Source: Celeribacter halophilus
GTDB lineage: Bacteria > Pseudomonadota > Alphaproteobacteria > Rhodobacterales > Rhodobacteraceae
DNA: 64,000 nucleotides
Direction of reading: 5' to 3'
NCBI RefSeq assembly: GCF_900114135.1
Contig: NZ_FORY01000011.1
Coordinates: 1 to 64,000 of the forward strand
Shown: positions 34,269 through 43,380 of the stretch, one piece after another
How the letters are laid out: every line of letters starts with the position of its first letter
How positions within the stretch are numbered: the stretch's first letter is position 1
The notes under the pieces: model-generated
Told to the model about the DNA's origin: nothing
Database searches by the model: none
The model's input: only the letters and a program-made list of their open reading frames with translations
Translations under genes and position numbers: made by a program

Positions 34269-35261
34269 TCAGGGCGTTTCAAGGCTCAGGTTCGGTTTCG
34301 GTATCAACTCCGGCTGCACCCCGCGCTCGACATAATCCCATGTTGCCATAGCAATCATTGCTGCATTGTCTGTCGCCCATTTCATCGGCGGCAGGCACAG
34401 TTCGACGCCATGTCTGCCCGCAACTTCACCCATCGCCTCGCGCAGTTGCCGCGATGCTGCCACACCGCCGACAATGACCAGAGAGCGCGGCTTGCATTCG
34501 GTGAGCGCCCGATCCGCCTTTGCGGTCAGAACGTCCATACAGGCGGCGACAAAAGAGGCCGACATATCTTCAATCGAGACATCGGGATGTTTTTCAATAT
34601 GGCGGGCGACGGAGGACTTCAGCCCTGAAAAGGAGAACTCGTAGGCGTCATTCTTCATCGGACGCGGCAGGCGCAGAACGGGTGTGCCGGCCTGTGCGGC
34701 CCTGTCGATGGCCGGACCACCGGGCATCCCGAGCCCCAGCATCCGCGCCACCTTGTCATAGCTTTCGCCCACCGAGTCGTCGCGAGTGCTGCCAAGCAGG
34801 CGGTAGGACCACGGGTCTTTCAACTCCGCGATCAAGGTGTGCCCTCCGGAGACCAGCATGATCACAGCGGGAAACTCCGTCTTGCCGCTTTCCAGCTCGA
34901 CTGACCGGATATGCCCGCGCAAGTGGTTCACCCCGTAGGCTGGCACGCCCCATCCCATCGACAGCGCCTCCGCCGTGGACAGGCCGACCAGAAGCGAGCC
35001 GATCAACCCCGGTCCACGGGTCACGCCGATGGCGGTGAGATCATCGGGCGTCACTGAGGCGGCGGTCATGACCTCCTGAATCGTCGGCAGGATGGCTTCC
35101 AGATGGGCGCGGGAGGCTAGTTCGGGATAGACGCCGCCAAAGGCTTCGTGAATCTCGAATTGCGACACGGTCTTGATCGCCGCGGCATGGCCGGAGCGAT
35201 CCACCAGCGCCACAGATGTGTCGTCGCATGAGGTCTCGATGCCAAGGATTAAATCGCTCAT
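34269..35261 (-). CDS. tsaD: tRNA N6-adenosine threonylcarbamoyltransferase TsaD
   Basis: This 330-residue ASKHA-fold protein has the metal-binding HxxxH as NHLRGH (His113, His117), the N-terminal ILGIETSCDDT and the C-terminal GGVAAS. It transfers threonylcarbamoyl from the TsaC product to A37 of ANN-decoding tRNAs, together with TsaB and TsaE. Its start overlaps the tsaC stop by 4 bases (ATGA). It is the last gene of a run in which all four t6A enzymes are encoded. Confidence 0.95.
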   Translation of the reverse strand: MSDLILGIETSCDDTSVALVDRSGHAAAIKTVSQFEIHEAFGGVYPELASRAHLEAILPTIQEVMTAASVTPDDLTAIGVTRGPGLIGSLLVGLSTAEALSMGWGVPAYGVNHLRGHIRSVELESGKTEFPAVIMLVSGGHTLIAELKDPWSYRLLGSTRDDSVGESYDKVARMLGLGMPGGPAIDRAAQAGTPVLRLPRPMKNDAYEFSFSGLKSSVARHIEKHPDVSIEDMSASFVAACMDVLTAKADRALTECKPRSLVIVGGVAASRQLREAMGEVAGRHGVELCLPPMKWATDNAAMIAMATWDYVERGVQPELIPKPNLSLETP

Positions 35262-35851
35262 GCCAGAACCTCTTTGATCTCTGCCTCGGACACCGCACCG
35301 TTGCGGATTATGCGGGCGGGGGATGTTGTGCAGTCGACAATGGTCGAAGGGGCAGGGGCCTCGCCTTTGCCCGCCACTGTCAGATCAGGTGCGCCGTGCA
35401 ACTGCGCCTCGGCTTCAACCGTGGTGGCAGGCGGCTCCGAGCCGGACAGGTTGGCCGAGGTGACCATGAGCGGACCGGCGTTCTTCAAAACCTCGCGCAG
35501 AAGGGCATTGTCCGGAATACGCAGGGCGATCTCTTTGCGCCCTTTGAGCCAAGCGGGGGCACGTATCGGATCAAGGGCCAGCACCAAGGTCAGCGCACCG
35601 GGGACAAAGCGGCTGGACAGCAGTTTCAAAGCACTTTCGGAGAGAACCGCGCCCAGTTCCGCGATCTGATCCGCACCGGCCACCATGATCGGCAGGTTCT
35701 TTTCCCGCGGGCGTTGTTTGAGCGCATAGATGCGGTCCACGGCTTGCGGATGCGCAGGCGAGGCCGCGAGGCCAAGCACAGTATCCGTGGGCAAAAGCAC
35801 CACGCCGCCGGTGGTGAGCACTTCGGCAATCCGGTCGGAGGAAGGTGTCAT
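35258..35851 (-). CDS. tsaC: L-threonylcarbamoyladenylate synthase TsaC (YrdC/Sua5 family)
   Basis: This 197-residue single-domain YrdC protein shows the KQRPREKNLP segment near residue 45 and TSANLSGSEP near 130, both in the nucleotide/substrate pocket. It makes threonylcarbamoyl-AMP from threonine, bicarbonate and ATP. There is no Sua5 C-terminal domain, so it is the short TsaC form. Its start overlaps the tsaB stop and its stop overlaps the tsaD start, each by 4 bases. Confidence 0.9.
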   Translation of the reverse strand: MTPSSDRIAEVLTTGGVVLLPTDTVLGLAASPAHPQAVDRIYALKQRPREKNLPIMVAGADQIAELGAVLSESALKLLSSRFVPGALTLVLALDPIRAPAWLKGRKEIALRIPDNALLREVLKNAGPLMVTSANLSGSEPPATTVEAEAQLHGAPDLTVAGKGEAPAPSTIVDCTTSPARIIRNGAVSEAEIKEVLA

Positions 35852-36450
35852 TCTAGCACCTCCACAATCGGATAGGCCCGCGCCTCGGCATCGGGAAGAG
35901 GCGCGGCAAGCGCCAGTTTCAGCATGGTTTCCATCGTCGCCATATTGGTCAGAGGAGCGGCGTGGCCTTCAACCTCGACATTTCCGGCAAGATCGTAATC
36001 CTTCAAGTCTGAAAGATAATCCTGCGCAGTTTGGGCGGTGCAATGTTCGTAATGTGCAAGTTTTCCATCGGCATAAATCCCGAAATGCACATGCGGGCGG
36101 GCCGCGCGGCGCAGGAGTGCGACGGGTTTGCCTTGATCCACATCGGCCCCCAAAAGGATGAAGGCGGGCAGGGCTTGCACCGGAATGTGGCGGGCAAAGC
36201 CCAAGGCATTGGCAAAGGCCGCCGCCGTGCGCGTGACGCCCAGACCACCCGGTCCGATGTCGCAGGCAATGAGGCCAAGCTCCGCCAGCGTGGATTGGCT
36301 GCGGGCAAGGCCGGTTTCCAACAGCATCCGGTAGTCGCGTGATCCGTTCAGGGCCTCGTCCTTGGAACTGTCAAAGACAATCTCTACGCCCTGTCCGAGC
36401 GCCAGCGCAGGCACCCCGTTCGAAGCCTGAATCAAAAGTGTCAGCGTCAT
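35848..36450 (-). CDS. tsaB: t6A complex subunit TsaB
   Basis: This 200-residue protein is a TsaD-like but non-catalytic ASKHA fold: an N-terminal LTLLIQASNGVPALAL followed by GPGGLGVTRTAAAFANALGFA near residue 65-85. TsaB dimerises with TsaD and is required for its activity in bacteria. The sequence is divergent, as is usual for TsaB. It lies between tsaE and tsaC with 4-base overlaps on both sides, which supports the call. Confidence 0.88.
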   Translation of the reverse strand: MTLTLLIQASNGVPALALGQGVEIVFDSSKDEALNGSRDYRMLLETGLARSQSTLAELGLIACDIGPGGLGVTRTAAAFANALGFARHIPVQALPAFILLGADVDQGKPVALLRRAARPHVHFGIYADGKLAHYEHCTAQTAQDYLSDLKDYDLAGNVEVEGHAAPLTNMATMETMLKLALAAPLPDAEARAYPIVEVLE

Positions 36451-36908
36451 GCCAATGCCTCCAGAACAGCTGTCCAGCGCGGTGCGGAGGCGCTGAGCGT
36501 GACTGTGCGTGCCGTGTCCGTGTCGCCAAATCCGATGCGGATCGACAGTGGTGCGTCAAAGTAATCCTTGATGCGTTCGCCCCATTCGATCACGCAAATG
36601 CCTGTGTCAAGATAATCTTCCAGACCAAGGTGATAGAACTCCTGTGCACCTTTCAGACGATAGGCGTCCACATGCAGGAGCGGCCCTGCGGGGGTCTCGT
36701 AAACATTCGCAATCGTGTAGGTCGGGCTTGTCACCGTCTCGTCGGAGCCAAGCGCCCGCACCAACGCACGGGTGAAAAAGGTTTTCCCCGCCGCCAGAGC
36801 CCCGTCCAGAAGCACAATGTCGCCCGGATGCAAAAGACCGGCCAGTGCAGAGGCGATCTGCGCCGTGTCTTCTTCTGAATGGACGTGTTTGACGATTTCG
36901 CGCGCCAC
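36447..36908 (-). CDS. tsaE: t6A complex ATPase TsaE
   Basis: This is a 153-residue P-loop protein from a GTG start at 36908, preceded by AAGGGGG. Walker A is GALAAGKT (36-43), followed by TSPTYTIANVYE, the family-specific segment that contacts TsaD. TsaE drives turnover of the TsaBD complex through ATP hydrolysis. It is the first gene of the run tsaE-tsaB-tsaC-tsaD, so a single messenger likely supplies the whole pathway. Confidence 0.93.
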   Translation of the reverse strand: MAREIVKHVHSEEDTAQIASALAGLLHPGDIVLLDGALAAGKTFFTRALVRALGSDETVTSPTYTIANVYETPAGPLLHVDAYRLKGAQEFYHLGLEDYLDTGICVIEWGERIKDYFDAPLSIRIGFGDTDTARTVTLSASAPRWTAVLEALA

Positions 36909-36967
36909 GGAGGCCCCCTTGCTGCTTTACAAGCGATTTAGGGCATTGCCGCGCAAAGGTCCATGAG

Positions 36968-37408
36968 TCAGCTGTCGGTATCGAGCCAGATCGTAACCGG
37001 CCCGTCATTGAGCAGCGAGACTTTCATATCTGCGCCAAAAATCCCCGTCTCGCAGGGCACTCCCTCCGCGACGAGGCGCTGGGTGAAATAGTCGTAGAGT
37101 GTCTTGCCGAGGTCTGGTGCGGCAGCGGTCGAGAAACCGGGGCGGTTGCCCTTGGTGTCGGCGGCCAGCGTGAACTGGCTCACCACCAAAGCGGTGCCGC
37201 CGATGTCGCGCACGGAGCGGTTCATCTTGCCTGCGTCATCCTTGAAAATCCGCAGCTTGGCAATCTTGGCGGCGAGCTTGTCGGCCTGTTGCTCGGTGTC
37301 CTCCCGCATGGCGCAGACAAGCACCAGAAGACCTGGCCCGCTTTGTCCGACGGTTTCGCCATCGACCTGCACGGAGGCTTGCGAAATGCGTTGAACCAAG
37401 GCCCTCAC
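36968..37408 (-). CDS. dtd: D-aminoacyl-tRNA deacylase Dtd
   Basis: This is a 146-residue protein from a GTG at 37408 that overlaps the pfkB stop (GTGA). The family active-site motifs are present: SQFTLAADT near residue 78 and [10 protein letters not shown] (NxGPxT motif) at the C-terminus. It removes D-amino acids and glycine wrongly attached to tRNA. It lies between a sugar kinase and the t6A genes on the same strand. A 59-base gap separates it from tsaE, so it may share their transcript. Confidence 0.93.
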   Translation of the reverse strand: MRALVQRISQASVQVDGETVGQSGPGLLVLVCAMREDTEQQADKLAAKIAKLRIFKDDAGKMNRSVRDIGGTALVVSQFTLAADTKGNRPGFSTAAAPDLGKTLYDYFTQRLVAEGVPCETGIFGADMKVSLLNDGPVTIWLDTDS

Positions 37409-38337
37409 GACGTGGCCTCCAATTCCTCCGCCCATGGGGGATTGGCGCCAGCGCGCGAAACGGTGATGGCGGCGGCGCGGGAACCCAGCTGGAGCGCGGC
37501 GCGCAGAGACTCTTCGTCAAGATCGGCCACGGCGGCCTTGGTCAGCTTGCCTGCGCGTTGCAGGCCGGCCAGAAGACCGGCGTTGAACGTATCGCCCGCG
37601 CCGACCGTATCCTTGACCTCTACGCGGGTGCTTTGAATATGGGTGGTGCCGCGTGCCGTGACCCCTTTGACGCCCTCGGCCCCCATGGTCAGGCAGACCA
37701 GCTTGACGCCCTTGTCCAGAAGCGCCGCGACATGGGCATCAATATCGCCCTCTCCCATGATCCAGAGCAGGTCTTCGTCGGAGACTTTGACAATATCCGC
37801 ATGGGCCAGCATATGGTCCAACCGTGCACGGTAACGCGGCTCATCGCGGATAAATCCGGGCCGGATGTTCGGGTCAATCATGGTAACGCGGGTGCCGGAG
37901 GCATCGACCAGCAGGGTTTCATAGACTGCGCCGCAGGGTTCCACAGCGAGCGAGATGCCACCACAGAACACCGCGTCGATCGCCTCTGGCAGGACGGGCA
38001 AGTCGGCTTCGGTGAGCATCCGTCCGGCGGAGTTTTCGTCATAGAACGCATAGGTCGCATGGCCGTCCACCAGTTTGACAAAGGCCACGGTGCAGGGCCG
38101 GTCCACCGTGATTGCAAGTGTGCCGTCCACATGGCTCTCGGCCAGTTTCTCTTTGAGCAGATCGCCAAAGAAATCGGCGGAAAATCCGGAGAAGAACCCC
38201 ACATCCGCCCCAAGGCGGCCAAGCGCGATGGCGGTATTGAACACAGCCCCTCCGGCATAGGGGGCGTAGGCGTCTTCACCCAGTGTCGATGTTCGGGGCA
38301 ACATATCGATCAGGGCTTCACCGGCACATAGGATCAT
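37405..38337 (-). CDS. PfkB-family sugar kinase (fructokinase-like)
   Basis: This 310-residue ribokinase-fold protein has [17 protein letters not shown] (first PfkB signature, about 27-43) and [12 protein letters not shown] (243-254), where Asp249 is the catalytic base. It uses ATP to phosphorylate a sugar, most likely fructose, but related members use other ketoses or 2-keto-3-deoxygluconate. A LacI-type operator lies 30 bases upstream, which fits sugar-controlled expression. No sugar transporter or LacI gene is in the window, so the substrate cannot be fixed from context. Confidence 0.85.
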   Translation of the reverse strand: MILCAGEALIDMLPRTSTLGEDAYAPYAGGAVFNTAIALGRLGADVGFFSGFSADFFGDLLKEKLAESHVDGTLAITVDRPCTVAFVKLVDGHATYAFYDENSAGRMLTEADLPVLPEAIDAVFCGGISLAVEPCGAVYETLLVDASGTRVTMIDPNIRPGFIRDEPRYRARLDHMLAHADIVKVSDEDLLWIMGEGDIDAHVAALLDKGVKLVCLTMGAEGVKGVTARGTTHIQSTRVEVKDTVGAGDTFNAGLLAGLQRAGKLTKAAVADLDEESLRAALQLGSRAAAITVSRAGANPPWAEELEATS

Positions 38338-38366
38338 CGGTTTTCCTCGGGCTAAGTGTTGAGTTG

Positions 38367-38380
38367 TGATAGCGCTACCA
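38367..38380 (-). promoter_or_regulatory. LacI-family operator upstream of the PfkB kinase
   Basis: TGATAGCGCTACCA is a near-perfect palindrome with the central AGCGCT typical of LacI/GalR-family sites, 30 bases before the kinase start codon. It would overlap or sit next to the promoter, as expected for repression. Confidence 0.65.
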
Positions 38381-38431
38381 CATTCGGTATGGCGGCGTAA
38401 ATCGCCTTCCTGCCAATCCGGCGCAGCGCGA

Positions 38432-39538
38432 TCATTGGTTCATGGCGACAAAATAGCCGATCACACCGGCAACGATGAGCCCACAGATCACCGCAAAGGC
38501 AATTTTCCACGCCGAATAGGGGCGTTCCCCCTGAACCCGACCCGTGCGGCCATTGACGACGAAGCGATAGCTTTTGCCCCGATATTTATACGCGGCCATC
38601 CAGATCGGCAGCAGGATATGTTTGAACGTCACGTCGGAGACCGCAGTGTGCATGTCATGCACCCGCTGTCGGTCCCCGCCAATGTCGAATTTCACATCGC
38701 GCAGGATGAGCCGGTCCATATAGGCGCGGGCGTCCTCGTAGCCTTCCTCCAGTTCGACCGAATAGGCGGTGGCGCGGAAACCGGCGAGGTAATCGGGAAT
38801 ATAGGGTTCCAGCTCCGAAAGATCCCACGGCTCCAGCCCTTCGGAAAACTTGCGCGGCAGGGCGCGTGAGGCGAGCACCAGCACATCATCGAAGAAACGC
38901 GACACCCGCCCCGAAGCAGCTCGCCAGCGTGTGCGGCGTTGGCGGATGGTCTGGCGCTTGCCGTTCCGGACGACGGTGCGGCTCGTGTAATAGTCGTCGC
39001 CGCGCTCCCCGCGATAGCTGGTCCGAGTCTGGGCATCGAAGGTCCAGTAGGGCAGGTAGACGCCGGACAGTTTGCGTCCCTTGCGGGCGTAGTCCTTGAG
39101 CCCGTTGGGCGCGAACCACAATTGCCCGAGCCAGTCGACCATCGCGTCGCGGGCCTGCTCCTCGGTCAGGGCAAAGGGCAGCAGACCGTGGGGTTTGATC
39201 TGGCGGTGTTGTCCTGTGTCCGTGACAACAGGCGTGGCGCAGAAAGGACATTCCGTGGCGTGGAGATCGGCATCAAACTCCACCTCCGCGCCGCAGTTCG
39301 GACAGCGGGCCGTGCGCGTGTCCTCCATCGCTTGTGCGGGAAGCTGGGCGGCCAGCGCCGTTTTGAAGTCCAGCTCGCGTGGCGGTGTGGCGTCTCCCGT
39401 GTCCAGCGCCATTTGCGCGCCGCAGTGGTCGCAGGACAGGAGCCCTTTCGCCGGATCGAACCGCATGTCCGCGCCGCAGGTTGTGCAGGGAAACCGGTGT
39501 TCTTCGGTCGCCGAGGGCGCGGGCGTCTCCAACTCCAT
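38432..39538 (-). CDS. Double zinc-ribbon protein with C-terminal membrane anchor (YdjG-like)
   Basis: From the ATG at 39538, preceded by AGGAAGAG, the protein has 368 residues. Two zinc ribbons lie at the N-terminus: CTTC...CDHC (C18, C21, C36, C39) and CPNC...CPFC (C79, C82, C97, C100). A long central domain follows, with YLPYWTFDAQTRTSY, and one membrane helix at about 345-365. Such proteins are often labelled TFIIB-type or primosomal zinc-ribbon proteins, but the layout resembles Bacillus YdjG, a membrane partner in a PspA-type stress response. The operon also encodes an SPFH protein like YdjI, which strengthens that reading. Function here is inferred. Confidence 0.7.
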   Translation of the reverse strand: MELETPAPSATEEHRFPCTTCGADMRFDPAKGLLSCDHCGAQMALDTGDATPPRELDFKTALAAQLPAQAMEDTRTARCPNCGAEVEFDADLHATECPFCATPVVTDTGQHRQIKPHGLLPFALTEEQARDAMVDWLGQLWFAPNGLKDYARKGRKLSGVYLPYWTFDAQTRTSYRGERGDDYYTSRTVVRNGKRQTIRQRRTRWRAASGRVSRFFDDVLVLASRALPRKFSEGLEPWDLSELEPYIPDYLAGFRATAYSVELEEGYEDARAYMDRLILRDVKFDIGGDRQRVHDMHTAVSDVTFKHILLPIWMAAYKYRGKSYRFVVNGRTGRVQGERPYSAWKIAFAVICGLIVAGVIGYFVAMNQ

Positions 39539-39636
39539 CTGTCTCTTCCTCATCTCGTTCTGGCGCAGTTTGCGGGTTTTTCCTGTCCGCAAGGCGTTCG
39601 TCAGGCGTGTTGTCTTTCGCCCCGCAAGGGGCGGGG

Positions 39637-40032
39637 CTATTCTTTTTGTTCGACGCTCACGATCTGGGCAATCTGCCTGCGCGAGGCCGGTGCAAACCGC
39701 AGGATCTGGCAAAACATGAACAGGCCTTCCCCGTCGCGGGTCAAACGTCCGGAGACGGTGGCGGCTTTGCCTTGCACGACGATCTGCGTGACCGAAAGGC
39801 TGACGGGCGCACGGACATGCGCAAGAGCCGCAAGGACTTGGCCGCGCCCGACGATGCCGGGGCGGTTTGAGGCGTCCCAACTGGCGGTCTCCGACAGATC
39901 ATCCTCGTCCAAGGTGCCTGCGCCATTGAAAGCCAGCGCGAGCATGGCCGCCTGTCTTTCCTCCGGCGTGGGATCGCAGGCGAAATTGATGCGGGTCGGG
40001 GTCTGGTGAACCTTCGCGCGCGTTTCGGTCAT
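39637..40032 (-). CDS. Small uncharacterised protein, possibly NTF2/SnoaL-like
   Basis: This is a 131-residue product from the ATG at 40032, preceded by AGGATGG; in-frame ATGs a few codons upstream are also possible. The N-terminal half appears helical and acidic. The C-terminal half has alternating strands ending GLFMFCQILRFAP and IAQIVSVEQKE, reminiscent of the NTF2-like fold, but no motif is decisive. It lies between the SPFH and zinc-ribbon genes on the same strand and is probably co-transcribed with them. I do not recognise the family. Confidence 0.55.
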   Translation of the reverse strand: MTETRAKVHQTPTRINFACDPTPEERQAAMLALAFNGAGTLDEDDLSETASWDASNRPGIVGRGQVLAALAHVRAPVSLSVTQIVVQGKAATVSGRLTRDGEGLFMFCQILRFAPASRRQIAQIVSVEQKE

Positions 40033-40085
40033 GAGACCATCCTGTGTCATGTGACCATCCATGGTTCACCAAGCGGCCCGAGGCG

Positions 40086-41207
40086 TCACGCGCCCGGCGG
40101 CGGGGGCGGCGGTGCGACGGTGAAAAGCTGTGCCAGTTCGGTCACGTCTTCGGCCCTGAGCCAGCCGTCCTGACCGGGTGTCCAGACGAAGCTTTCACGT
40201 TTCAGCAAGCCTTTCGCCGCCATCTGACCCATTTCCGCCTTGGAGTAGGGGCCTTTGGTCTCGCCGTTCTGGGCGATGTGCCAGACATGCTCCACGGGCG
40301 GCGGGGGCGGCGGAGTTTGTGCCGCAGGCGCGCTGGCAGCGGGACGGGCGCCCCACGGGCCTTGCTGCGCGCTTTGGCCGGCCATCGCCATGCCTAGCCC
40401 CGCGCCCATGCCGGCCCCCATCGAGGCGGCCATAGCGGAGTTCTCGGCGCTCATAGCTTCGGCGGCGTTGAATTTCATGTAATTGTCGAGATTTCCGACG
40501 ATGCCCATGGAGGTGCGCTTGTCCATCGCTTTTTCAACGGCTTCGGGCAAGCTGATGTTTTCGATGTAGAATTCCGGAATGGTCAGGCCGTATTCCGCCA
40601 CCACTTTGGAAATCTCGGTGGCGACCATCTTGCCCAGATCGGCGGTGTTCGCCGCCATGTCCAGAACCGGAATGTTGGACCCTGCCACGATGCGCGAGAA
40701 GGCCTGAACGATGATGTTGCGGATCTGGTAGGAGATTTCGTCCATAGTGAATTCGCCATCCGTGCCGACGATCTCGGTCAGGAACAGCGAGGGGTCGGAG
40801 ACCTTCACAGTATAGGTGCCATAGGCGCGGATGCGCACGGGGCCGAACTCGGGGTCGCGGCACATGATCGGGTTTTTCGTGCCCCATTTCAGGTCCGAGA
40901 ACCGCGTGGTGTTGACGAAATAGACCTCGGATTTGAACGGGGATTTGAACCCGTGATCCCAGTGATACAGCGTCGTCAGGATCGGCATGTTGTTGGTTTC
41001 CAACATGTAGAGCCCCGGCGTGAACACATCCGCCAGTTGCCCCTCATGCACAAACACCGCCGCCTGTCCTTCACGCACGGTCAGCTTGGCACCGTATTTG
41101 ATCTCATGGCCTTCACGTTCGAACCGCCATACCATCGTGTCGCGCGAGTCGTCGGTCCAGTGGATGACGTCAATAAATTCGCCGGAGAGAAAATCAAAAA
41201 TACCCAT
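40086..41207 (-). CDS. SPFH-domain protein with C-terminal GYF_2 domain (YdjI-like)
   Basis: This is a 373-residue protein. Residues 1-250 form an SPFH/band-7-like domain of the YdjI/virion-core type (start GIFDFLSGEFIDVIHW, then YGAKLTVREGQAAVFVHEGQ). A Gly/Ala/Met- and Pro-rich linker follows (about 250-305), and residues 307-362 look like a GYF_2 domain with WHIAQNGETKGPYSKAEM. SPFH proteins scaffold membrane microdomains, and in Bacillus YdjI is needed to place PspA at the membrane. No signal peptide or clear membrane helix is visible. It lies 15 bases after the DUF2927 lipoprotein gene. Confidence 0.85.
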   Translation of the reverse strand: MGIFDFLSGEFIDVIHWTDDSRDTMVWRFEREGHEIKYGAKLTVREGQAAVFVHEGQLADVFTPGLYMLETNNMPILTTLYHWDHGFKSPFKSEVYFVNTTRFSDLKWGTKNPIMCRDPEFGPVRIRAYGTYTVKVSDPSLFLTEIVGTDGEFTMDEISYQIRNIIVQAFSRIVAGSNIPVLDMAANTADLGKMVATEISKVVAEYGLTIPEFYIENISLPEAVEKAMDKRTSMGIVGNLDNYMKFNAAEAMSAENSAMAASMGAGMGAGLGMAMAGQSAQQGPWGARPAASAPAAQTPPPPPPVEHVWHIAQNGETKGPYSKAEMGQMAAKGLLKRESFVWTPGQDGWLRAEDVTELAQLFTVAPPPPPPGA

Positions 41208-41222
41208 GGGGTCTCCTGTTGG

Positions 41223-42179
41223 TCATATTTCCTCGCCCATCAGCTCGTAGGCCAAAGCCGTGGCGATCGGGCGGGCGGTTTCCGGGGTCATGCCGGGGGC
41301 AAGCCGCCGGTCATATAGCATACGCAAGAGCAACTCGTCATGCCGTGTGAGCAGGGCGAATTCCTCGTCGTCATTGAAGATCGAAGGGCGCGCATAGGGG
41401 CTGTCATTGGCAAGCCCCAAACCTTGCGAGATTTCTTCGTGATAGCAGGATTTGCGGAGCAAATCGGGGTGTTCGGCGCGAATGACGGCCACGGCGGTGC
41501 GATAGGCCCCGTCATTGTCGGGATCGGATGCCACAACCAGACAATAGGAGGATCGAGGCATGTCCACCACAGAACGGATGGCGTCCTGACCGATGCCGGG
41601 GATCAGTTGCGCCAGACGCGGCCCGATGGCGCGGCGCTCGTTTTCATGGAGCACAAGCACATGGAAATTGGGCTGTGACGAGCGCGAGATCGAATGACCC
41701 GTGGCGCGGGAAAGCTGGGCGAGCAGGCTGTTGATCGTCTGTTCGTCCTGTGTGCGTTTCTCTTCGGGCACCGTGGCCCCGAATTCGACCCCGACACGCA
41801 CCGGAACCTGCCAGCGGTGCAGGTTCGAGGGAGTCTTTTGCGCCACAAACTGCCCGTTCACCGAGGTATATTCGTCATTGAGCGCGATGGCTTCGAAATT
41901 CGCCGCCAGTTGACGGGCGTTGAACGGCGTGTCCGGCCCGCCGCGATCGGTGCGCAACAGGTCTTTGTTCAAAAGATCCGCCTGCATCCGCGCATAATAG
42001 CGTTCAAGCGCATAGCTTTCTTCGCTGCGCTCGGCGGGCACCTGTAACACAGGTTTCACCGCCGCAGACGGACGGGGCAGGGGCTTGATGTCTTGAGGGG
42101 TGGGCGTGCAGGCAACCAGCGCGAGCAGGGCCAGCCCGCTCACGCCTTTGCACATGCTATGCCGCACCCCTTGGATCAT
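41223..42179 (-). CDS. DUF2927-type lipoprotein
   Basis: This is a 318-residue protein whose start ATG overlaps the telA stop (ATGA). A lipobox LLALVAC follows an N-terminal hydrophobic stretch, so it should be a lipoprotein. The middle has FEAIALNDEYT, and the C-terminal half has CYHEEISQGLGLANDSPYA then SIFNDDEEFALLTRHD, resembling DUF2927. The HEE segment looks like the core of an astacin/zincin-like protease, but full metal-ligand geometry is not evident. It appears to be the envelope-facing member of the TelA/XpaC operon. Confidence 0.78.
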   Translation of the reverse strand: MIQGVRHSMCKGVSGLALLALVACTPTPQDIKPLPRPSAAVKPVLQVPAERSEESYALERYYARMQADLLNKDLLRTDRGGPDTPFNARQLAANFEAIALNDEYTSVNGQFVAQKTPSNLHRWQVPVRVGVEFGATVPEEKRTQDEQTINSLLAQLSRATGHSISRSSQPNFHVLVLHENERRAIGPRLAQLIPGIGQDAIRSVVDMPRSSYCLVVASDPDNDGAYRTAVAVIRAEHPDLLRKSCYHEEISQGLGLANDSPYARPSIFNDDEEFALLTRHDELLLRMLYDRRLAPGMTPETARPIATALAYELMGEEI

Positions 42180-43357
42180 TTCGCCGGCACGGACGGGCCA
42201 GAGGCGTTGCCTGTGGCCTTGGCAGATGCCAGCGTGTCGCGCAGCTTGGCTTCCATCGACTTGAGTTCCACCTCGGCCTCGGCCCGCTTGCGCTTGCCTT
42301 CGTCGGCGATCTGGAGGCTTTCTTCGATTGTGGCCACCAGTTCCTCGTTGGCGGTTTTCACGGCCTCGATGTCGAACACACCGCGTTCCATTTCCTCGCG
42401 CACAACCTTGTTGGCTTCGCGCAGGTTCTTGGCGTTGGCAGTCAGAAGCTCGTTGGTCAGATCGGTCGCCTCACGCACGGATTTCGCCGCTTCGGAAGAC
42501 CGCTGGATCGTCACAGCCTGCGCCAGTTGGGTTTCCCAAAGCGGCACGGTGTTGACCAGCGTCGAATTGATCTTTGTGACCAGAGACTTGTCGTTTTCCT
42601 GCACCAGACGGATGGAGGGCAGGGATTGCATGGTCACCTGACGGGTCAGTTTCAGGTCATGCACACGGCGTTCCAGATCGTCACGCGCGGCCCGCAAGTC
42701 GCGCAATTCCTGCGCCTTGATGACCTGATCGGCTTCCGGTGCGGCATCCACAGCGGCGGCAAGCGCGGGAATGTCGGTCTCGTCCAGTTCCTTGAGCTTC
42801 AACTCCCCCGCCGCGATGTAAATCGCCAACTGGTCGTAGAAGGTCAGGGTCTTATCATAGAGCATGTCCAGCGACTTGATGTCCTTGAGCAGCTTGTGCT
42901 CATGGGTCAGCAGGTTGTCGGTGATCTTGTCGATCTGGCTTTGCACATCCTCGAAACGCGCGACGAATTTCGCCATCGGTGCCGCGCGGCCCAGAAGTTT
43001 TTCCCACCAGCTGCGCTCGCGGCGCACGTCCAGTTCGGACACGGAAAAACCGCGAATGGTCGTCACGATGGAGCGCAGGCTGTCGCCCGCCGGACCGACA
43101 TCCTTGTTCTTCACATCCTGCAACATGGCTTGTGAGATTTCCTGCAACTCGGCCTGTGCGGCAGAGCCGAAGCTGACGATGGAATTGGTGTCTCCCATGT
43201 CGATCTCGGCCTTGGCCTTTGCCACTTCAGCGGCCACGGGAGCCTCTGCGGCACTCGGGTCGATCAATTCGCCTTTCGGCTCGGCAAGGACGACAGAAGT
43301 GACTTCTTCCACGTCTTTCAATGCGGCTTCAGCCTGCTGGCGGATGGTGTCGGACAT
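42176..43357 (-). CDS. TelA-family protein (toxic anion resistance)
   Basis: From the ATG at 43357, preceded by CAGGGAAAA, it has 393 residues; an ATG at 43384 overlapping xpaC is also possible. The protein is almost wholly helical with long charged coiled-coil stretches, and contains SLPSIRLVQENDKSLVTKI and TVPLWETQLAQAVTIQRS, the conserved core of TelA. TelA proteins are linked to tellurite and cell-envelope stress resistance and commonly pair with XpaC. The mechanism is unknown. It sits between xpaC and the DUF2927 gene. Confidence 0.92.
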   Translation of the reverse strand: MSDTIRQQAEAALKDVEEVTSVVLAEPKGELIDPSAAEAPVAAEVAKAKAEIDMGDTNSIVSFGSAAQAELQEISQAMLQDVKNKDVGPAGDSLRSIVTTIRGFSVSELDVRRERSWWEKLLGRAAPMAKFVARFEDVQSQIDKITDNLLTHEHKLLKDIKSLDMLYDKTLTFYDQLAIYIAAGELKLKELDETDIPALAAAVDAAPEADQVIKAQELRDLRAARDDLERRVHDLKLTRQVTMQSLPSIRLVQENDKSLVTKINSTLVNTVPLWETQLAQAVTIQRSSEAAKSVREATDLTNELLTANAKNLREANKVVREEMERGVFDIEAVKTANEELVATIEESLQIADEGKRKRAEAEVELKSMEAKLRDTLASAKATGNASGPSVPAK

Positions 43358-43380
43358 TGTTGTTTTTCCCTGATACAAAC

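Noticed and set aside
2074-38420. The string GCCTTCCTGCCAATC near 2074 and again near 38405 as a dispersed repeat
   Set aside because: Only two copies were noticed, without symmetry or shared context; chance or a local coincidence cannot be excluded.
38432-39538. Primosomal helicase or TFIIB-like transcription factor
   Set aside because: Only the zinc ribbons support such names; there is no helicase motif, and the C-terminal membrane helix and SPFH neighbour point to a membrane role.
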